This document shows, piece after piece, positions 11,883 to 15,438 of a stretch of DNA of 15,438 nucleotides; the first letter of the stretch is position 1, and each line of letters starts with the position of its first letter. The translations under genes and the position numbers were made by a program. The notes under the pieces were generated by a model. The model ran no database searches, was not told where the DNA came from, and was given only the letters and a program-made list of their open reading frames with translations. Source of the stretch: Bacteroidales bacterium (GTDB taxonomy: Bacteria; Bacteroidota; Bacteroidia; Bacteroidales; Muribaculaceae); the NCBI GenBank assembly GCA_900770215.1, contig CAAGJW010000059.1, positions 1 to 15,438 of the forward strand. The letters run 5' to 3'.

Positions 11883-14324
11883 TTAGGCCTTGCTGTGGTC
11901 TTTAGACATCATCTTGTAGAACGAGCGGTACACAAAGTAGAGCCCTATGAGCACAAAGGCGATGCCGAAGTAGGGCGCCACGTCGCGGAAGCTGTCGCTG
12001 ATGGCGATCTCCATAGCCAGCACGCCAAAGAGGGTGGTGAACTTGATGATGGGGTTCAGCGCTACCGAGCTCGTGTCCTTGTAGGGGTCGCCCACGGTGT
12101 CGCCCACCACGGTGGCATCGTGCAGCGGCGTGCCCTTGGCGTCGAGGTCGACCTCGACGATCTTCTTGGCATTGTCCCAGGCACCGCCGGCATCGGCCAT
12201 AAACACGGCTTGGAACAAGCCAAACACGGCTATCGACACCAGGTAGCTGATGAAGAGGCACGTGGCGTTGGGGCCGCCTATGATGCTCTCGGGCGACGAC
12301 AGGCAGGCAAAGCCCAGGGCGAAGCAGAAGATCGAGATGAAGATGTTGATCATGCCCTTTTGAGCATACTCGGTGCATATCTTCACCACCTCTTGCGACT
12401 TGCTGATGTCGGCCTTCTTGGGAGCGTTGGCGTCGAGCTTGATGTTGTCTTTGATAAAGGCCACGGCACGGTTGGCGCCAGTGGTCACGGCCTGCATCGA
12501 GCTGCCGGTGAACCAGTACACCACGCAGCCGCCCAGAATGAAGCCCAGGATGGCATAGGGGTTCAAGAGGTTGAGCACCTCCTTGGCCGAGTCGATGTTG
12601 TAGCTGGCCTGCAGCGTCTGCTGTATCATGAGGATGAGCGAGAATATCATGGTGGTGGCGCCTGCCACAGCGGTGCCTATGAGCACGGGCTTGGCCGTGG
12701 CCTTGAAGGTGTTGCCGGCGCCGTCGTTGGCCTCGAGATAGTGCTTGGCCTTCTCCCAGTCGGGCTTGAAGCCAAACTCTTGCTCGATCTCGCGCTCGGC
12801 CTTGGCCTTGTCGTCCTCGATGAGCGAGAGCTCATATACCGACTGGGCATTGTCGGTCACCGGGCCGTAGCTGTCGACGGCGATGGTCACCGGGCCCATG
12901 CCCAGCATGCCGAAGGCCACCAGGCCGAAGGCAAAGATGGCGCTATAGCTGCCATAGTCGCCAAAGAGCTCCTTGAGGTCGAATTGCAACGCAAAGAGGT
13001 AGGCGATGAGCATGAGCAGGAAGAACATGAATCCCGTCCAGAAGCTGCCGAAGTTGCCCGACACGAGTCCCGACAGGATGTTGAGCGAGGCTCCGCCCTG
13101 GCGCGAGGTGTTGACCACTTCTTTCACGTGCGATGCCGAGGGCGAGGTGTAGAGCTTGGTGACCTCGGGAATGAGCGCAGCACCCAGCGTGCCGCAGCTG
13201 ATCACGCACGACAGTCCCAGCCAGTAGTTGCCACCCATGCCCCTGATGCAGAAGTAGCTGGCGATGAAGGTGGCCGCAATTGAGAGTATCGAGGTGATCC
13301 ACACCAGCCAGGTGAGAGGCTTCTCAAAGTCCATGTCGTCGGCATGGCTGTATTTTGCCCGCGAGATGGCGTTGTTCACATAGTAGGCGATCACCGAGGT
13401 GAGCACGCCCAGGATGCGCATCACAAATATCCACACCAGCATTTGCACCTGCACGGCGGGATCCTTGATGGCCAGCAGGATAAACGACACCAGGGCCACG
13501 CCGGTCACGCCGTAGGTCTCAAAACCGTCGGCGGTGGGGCCTATGCTGTCGCCAGCGTTGTCGCCCGTGCAGTCGGCTATCACGCCGGGGTTGCGCGGGT
13601 CGTCCTCGCCTATCTTAAACACCACCTTCATCAGGTCGCTGCCTATGTCGGCAATCTTGGTGAAGATGCCGCCGGCGATGCGCAGGGCGCTTGCACCCAG
13701 CGACTCGCCTATGGCAAAGCCTATGAAGCAGCTGCCTGCCAGGTCGCCTGGCACAAAGAGCAGGATGGCAAGCATGAGCACCAGCTCTACGCATATGAGC
13801 ACCACGCCTATGCTCATGCCGGCCGTGAGCGGGATGTTGAGCAAGGCCAGCGGCTTGCGGCGCAGCGAGGCAAATGCCATGCGGGCGTTGGCATAGGTGT
13901 TCATGCGCACGCCATACCACGCCACGGCGTAGCTGCCCAACACGCCCACTATGGTCCAGCCCAGTATCACGAGCACGTTGCCCAGCGGCATGTTGTCGAG
14001 CACTTTGAAATAAAGCAGCACTGCCAGCCCGATGAACAGGAACAGCACAGCCAGGAACTTGCCCTGCTGCTTGAGATAGGTGGAGCATGTCTTGAAAATG
14101 ACGTTGCCTATCTCAAGCATCGACTTGTGGGCGCCGAGCTTGCGCACTTTCATAAACTGGTAGCAACCGAATAGCATGCCCAGCACGACAACGAGAAATC
14201 CCCAATACAAAATTTGGGTGTGGGGATCGCTGCCGAAGCCTTCGGGCATCTTTAGGTCGGCTTCGCTCGCCCATAGGGAGGCGGGAAGCAGAAGTGAGAG
14301 TAATACAGAGATAATCTTTCTCAT
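11883..14324 (-). CDS. hppA: Membrane ion-pumping pyrophosphatase, divergent type
   Basis: This 813-residue integral membrane enzyme hydrolyses pyrophosphate and pumps H+ and/or Na+ out of the cytoplasm. It opens with a hydrophobic stretch like a signal peptide (MRKIISVLLSLLLPASLWAS) and has about 16 membrane segments. Conserved substrate motifs remain: EDDPRNPGVIAD at 240-251, GDNAGDS at 254-260, AVDSYGP at 482-488, DAGGAWDNAKK at 711-721 and GDTVGDPYKDTSS at 741-753. Several positions differ from the canonical family: the usual DVGADLVGKVE reads DIGSDLMKVVF at 226-236, one residue shorter and without the Glu. GNTFKA at 537-542 has Lys541 where K+-independent enzymes carry Lys and K+-dependent ones Ala. 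It resembles the longer, evolutionarily divergent, Na+-regulated H+-pumping subfamily; ion specificity is inferred. The start is ATG at 14322-14324. Confidence 0.95.
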   Translation of the reverse strand: MRKIISVLLSLLLPASLWASEADLKMPEGFGSDPHTQILYWGFLVVVLGMLFGCYQFMKVRKLGAHKSMLEIGNVIFKTCSTYLKQQGKFLAVLFLFIGLAVLLYFKVLDNMPLGNVLVILGWTIVGVLGSYAVAWYGVRMNTYANARMAFASLRRKPLALLNIPLTAGMSIGVVLICVELVLMLAILLFVPGDLAGSCFIGFAIGESLGASALRIAGGIFTKIADIGSDLMKVVFKIGEDDPRNPGVIADCTGDNAGDSIGPTADGFETYGVTGVALVSFILLAIKDPAVQVQMLVWIFVMRILGVLTSVIAYYVNNAISRAKYSHADDMDFEKPLTWLVWITSILSIAATFIASYFCIRGMGGNYWLGLSCVISCGTLGAALIPEVTKLYTSPSASHVKEVVNTSRQGGASLNILSGLVSGNFGSFWTGFMFFLLMLIAYLFALQFDLKELFGDYGSYSAIFAFGLVAFGMLGMGPVTIAVDSYGPVTDNAQSVYELSLIEDDKAKAEREIEQEFGFKPDWEKAKHYLEANDGAGNTFKATAKPVLIGTAVAGATTMIFSLILMIQQTLQASYNIDSAKEVLNLLNPYAILGFILGGCVVYWFTGSSMQAVTTGANRAVAFIKDNIKLDANAPKKADISKSQEVVKICTEYAQKGMINIFISIFCFALGFACLSSPESIIGGPNATCLFISYLVSIAVFGLFQAVFMADAGGAWDNAKKIVEVDLDAKGTPLHDATVVGDTVGDPYKDTSSVALNPIIKFTTLFGVLAMEIAISDSFRDVAPYFGIAFVLIGLYFVYRSFYKMMSKDHSKA

Positions 14325-14397
14325 TTTGAATTAATTATAAAAGGTTGTTTATTTAAAGATGTAATGGTTTATTGTTGTCCTTTTTGTAAAAAGTGCC

Positions 14398-14429
14398 TAA
14401 AGGTAGTGTTTTTACTTTAAAAATGCAAA
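14398..14429 (-). promoter_or_regulatory. Promoter of the pyrophosphatase gene
   Basis: On the minus strand TTTG (plus 14426-14429), a 20-base gap and TACCTTTA (plus 14398-14405) match the Bacteroidota consensus with one mismatch in the last base. The leader to the ATG would be about 67 bases and very AT-rich. Confidence 0.65.
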
Positions 14430-14588
14430 CTATGGGCCTTAAAAAGTGAAACTTTGTTGATTTTCTTTTGAAATGTGACTGCGTGCATTTGCTGCCATTG
14501 TACCCTGTTTTGGCTTTCAAACCGAAACACGCTCGCCTGCAATCCTGCCATTTCCTGTTTTGACTCGCTGCCTGCATAGCTATGGGAG
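14430..14588. other. Spacer between pyrophosphatase promoter and tRNA terminator
   Basis: Nothing convincing is seen here: no start-preceded frame with family resemblance, no repeat and no further hairpin. It separates two minus-strand transcription units. Confidence 0.5.
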
Positions 14589-14635
14589 AAAAAAAAGAAT
14601 GAGCAACCAGCCTCTAAAAGGACTTGGTCGCTCAT
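14589..14635 (-). terminator. Intrinsic terminator of the tRNA-Asp gene
   Basis: ATGAGCAACCA at 14599-14609 pairs with TGGTCGCTCAT at 14625-14635 (one mismatch), with CCT/AGG continuing inside. On the minus strand the stem is followed by TTC and eight T (plus 14589-14596), a textbook intrinsic terminator 19 bases after the tRNA. Confidence 0.85.
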
Positions 14636-14653
14636 CTCCTCTCTCCACTTTTG

Positions 14654-14727
14654 CGGTGCGTACCGGACTCGAACCGGTGACCTCCTGCGTGACAGGCAGG
14701 CATTCTAACCAGCTGAACTAACGCACC
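14654..14727 (-). tRNA. tRNA-Asp (anticodon GTC)
   Basis: The minus strand folds as a complete 74-base tRNA: acceptor GGTGCGT with ACGCACC and discriminator G, D-arm around AGTTCAGCTGGTTAGAAT, anticodon stem CCTGC/GCAGG with loop CTGTCAC (anticodon GTC), and T-arm ACCGG/CCGGT with TTCGAGT. The G73 discriminator agrees with aspartate identity. CCA is not encoded (CAA follows), as is common in this phylum. It is a single tRNA with its own promoter and terminator. Confidence 0.97.
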
Positions 14728-14769
14728 ATTGAGTGTAATTTGCAATCGATGTCGCCTCAATTGCGAGTG

Positions 14770-14800
14770 CAAAGATAGCAAATAAATCTTTTCCCGCCAA
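14770..14800 (-). promoter_or_regulatory. Promoter of the tRNA-Asp gene
   Basis: On the minus strand TATCTTTG (plus 14770-14777) matches TAnnTTTG, with GTTG 20 bases upstream as a near match to the -33 box (plus 14798-14801). The expected start is about 36 bases before the tRNA. Confidence 0.6.
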
Positions 14801-15088
14801 CACTTCGACGCATTTATCCTGCAATTTTTTTTTTGCAGCAGCTTGCGCCCAATTTTCTTTTCAGTCAATACAGTTATAGAACCTACATAACAAAGACGGT
14901 CATTTTTTTGAGATGATCGCACATTGTGATTTTATATATAATGTGTTGTAAGATAGTTGGTTGTGTGTGATTATAGATTTTTTCTAACGGTCGATAGACC
15001 CTGGCTGTTGCCAGGGGGCGGTGGGCGTGCTACTTTTGCAACAGAGAAATCAAAACAGAATATTAACTATCAAAATAAATAACGAATT
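14801..15088 (+). promoter_or_regulatory. dps promoter with OxyR-like half-sites
   Basis: TACTTTTG at 15031-15038 matches TAnnTTTG, and GTTG at 15007-15010 lies 20 bases upstream, giving a leader of about 45 bases. Just above are spaced half-sites like the OxyR consensus (ATAG-N7-CTAT repeated): ATAG at 14973-14976, CTAA at 14984-14987, ATAG at 14994-14997 and CTGT at 15005-15008. Each pair is N7 apart; the pairs are N6 rather than N7 apart. A 7-pair hairpin (CCCTGGC at 14999-15005, GCCAGGG at 15010-15016) overlaps the -33 box. The left part (14801-14970) holds no gene, only a CACATT/AATGTG inverted repeat at 14920-14945. Confidence 0.55.
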
Positions 15089-15438
15089 ATGAAGACTTTA
15101 GAAATAACTGGAATGAACAGCAACAATGTGAGCAACGTGGTAAATGGCCTCTCGATCCTCCTGGCCAACCTGCAAGTGCACTATGCCAACCTGCGCAACC
15201 TGCACTGGAACGTGAAGGGCAAAGGCTTCTTCGTGCTGCACGAGAAGTATGAGGAGCTCTACAACGACGTGGCCGGCAAGGTCGACGAGGTGGCCGAGCG
15301 CATGCTGCAGCTTGGCGCCACACCCGAGCACCGCTACTCGGTCTACCTGAAGCAGGCACAAGTGGCCGAGACCGACGTCGTCTCGTGCGGCAAGCAGGGC
15401 CTCGACTATGTGGCCGACGTGCTCAAGGTGCTCATCGC
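15089..15438 (+). CDS. dps: Dps-family ferritin-like DNA-protection protein, partial
   Basis: The first 116 codons of a Dps protein run off the window end; a full protein is about 155-160 residues. Dps forms a 12-subunit shell that oxidises ferrous iron with peroxide, stores the ferric core and shields DNA. The intersubunit ferroxidase ligands are in place: His39 (NLHWNVKG), His51 (VLHEKYEELYND), Asp66 and Glu70 (KVDEVAERM), with the same spacing as in Listeria Dps. The N-terminus is short and not lysine-rich, so DNA binding by a basic tail is unlikely. The start is ATG at 15089-15091 in an A-rich context. In Bacteroides fragilis dps is OxyR-controlled, which agrees with the half-sites upstream. 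It is the only plus-strand gene in the right third of the window. Confidence 0.95.
   Translation, partial: MKTLEITGMNSNNVSNVVNGLSILLANLQVHYANLRNLHWNVKGKGFFVLHEKYEELYNDVAGKVDEVAERMLQLGATPEHRYSVYLKQAQVAETDVVSCGKQGLDYVADVLKVLI

Noticed and set aside
11682..13283. Plus-strand open frame of 533 codons over the pyrophosphatase gene
   Set aside because: It is antisense to a well-supported gene, has composition-driven openness and no family resemblance.
14632..14922. Minus-strand frame of 96 codons across the tRNA gene
   Set aside because: It runs through the tRNA and its promoter and lacks any coding signature.
15087..15361. Minus-strand frames opposite the dps gene
   Set aside because: They are shadows of the dps reading frame, which has all ferroxidase ligands at correct spacing.

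Overview
The window reads as chromosomal DNA of a Bacteroidota member, most likely order Bacteroidales. The evidence is the promoter grammar (TAnnTTTG -7 boxes upstream of almost every gene, several with a TTTG or GTTG -33 box 19-20 bases away), weak or absent Shine-Dalgarno sequences, GC-rich genes separated by AT-rich spacers, and lineage-typical genes: an ECF sigma factor paired with a dual-membrane anti-sigma protein, a DUF2795 protein and a divergent membrane pyrophosphatase. Genus cannot be fixed from the sequence; a Muribaculaceae- or Prevotellaceae-like gut commensal is a guess.

Left edge (1-877): a short CRISPR array of five identical 37-base repeats and four spacers, with an AT-rich leader on its right. 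The leader carries a full Bacteroidota promoter reading leftward, so the array is transcribed on the minus strand. No cas gene lies in the window. Next is a minus-strand alanine/glycine:cation symporter (878-2254), divergent from a plus-strand pair: an ECF sigma factor overlapping a protein with a cytoplasmic N-terminus, one inner-membrane helix, a long disordered linker and an outer-membrane beta-barrel (2484-4296). An AraC-type regulator follows (4399-5295).

Middle (5342-7603, minus strand): a phage-derived pair, an intact M15 peptidase (endolysin type) followed by a P22-like portal protein that looks short at its C-terminus, with no other phage gene nearby. Upstream of it is a DUF2795 gene with an unusually strong ribosome binding site.

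Housekeeping block (7836-10232, minus strand), probably one operon: tsaE, birA, a LOG-family nucleotide hydrolase and a PduO-type cobalamin adenosyltransferase, with overlapping ends at two of the three junctions and a long structured 5' leader. A 500-base AT-rich spacer with an intrinsic terminator separates it from a family 2 glycosyltransferase (10732-11697).

Right part: an 813-residue membrane pyrophosphatase of divergent type (11883-14324) with its own promoter, tRNA-Asp(GTC) with promoter and terminator, and on the plus strand the start of a dps gene (15089 to the window end). The dps promoter has an OxyR-like array of half-sites just upstream. Across the GC-rich genes, isoleucine before glycine is almost always coded ATA GGC, an unusual codon-pair preference.
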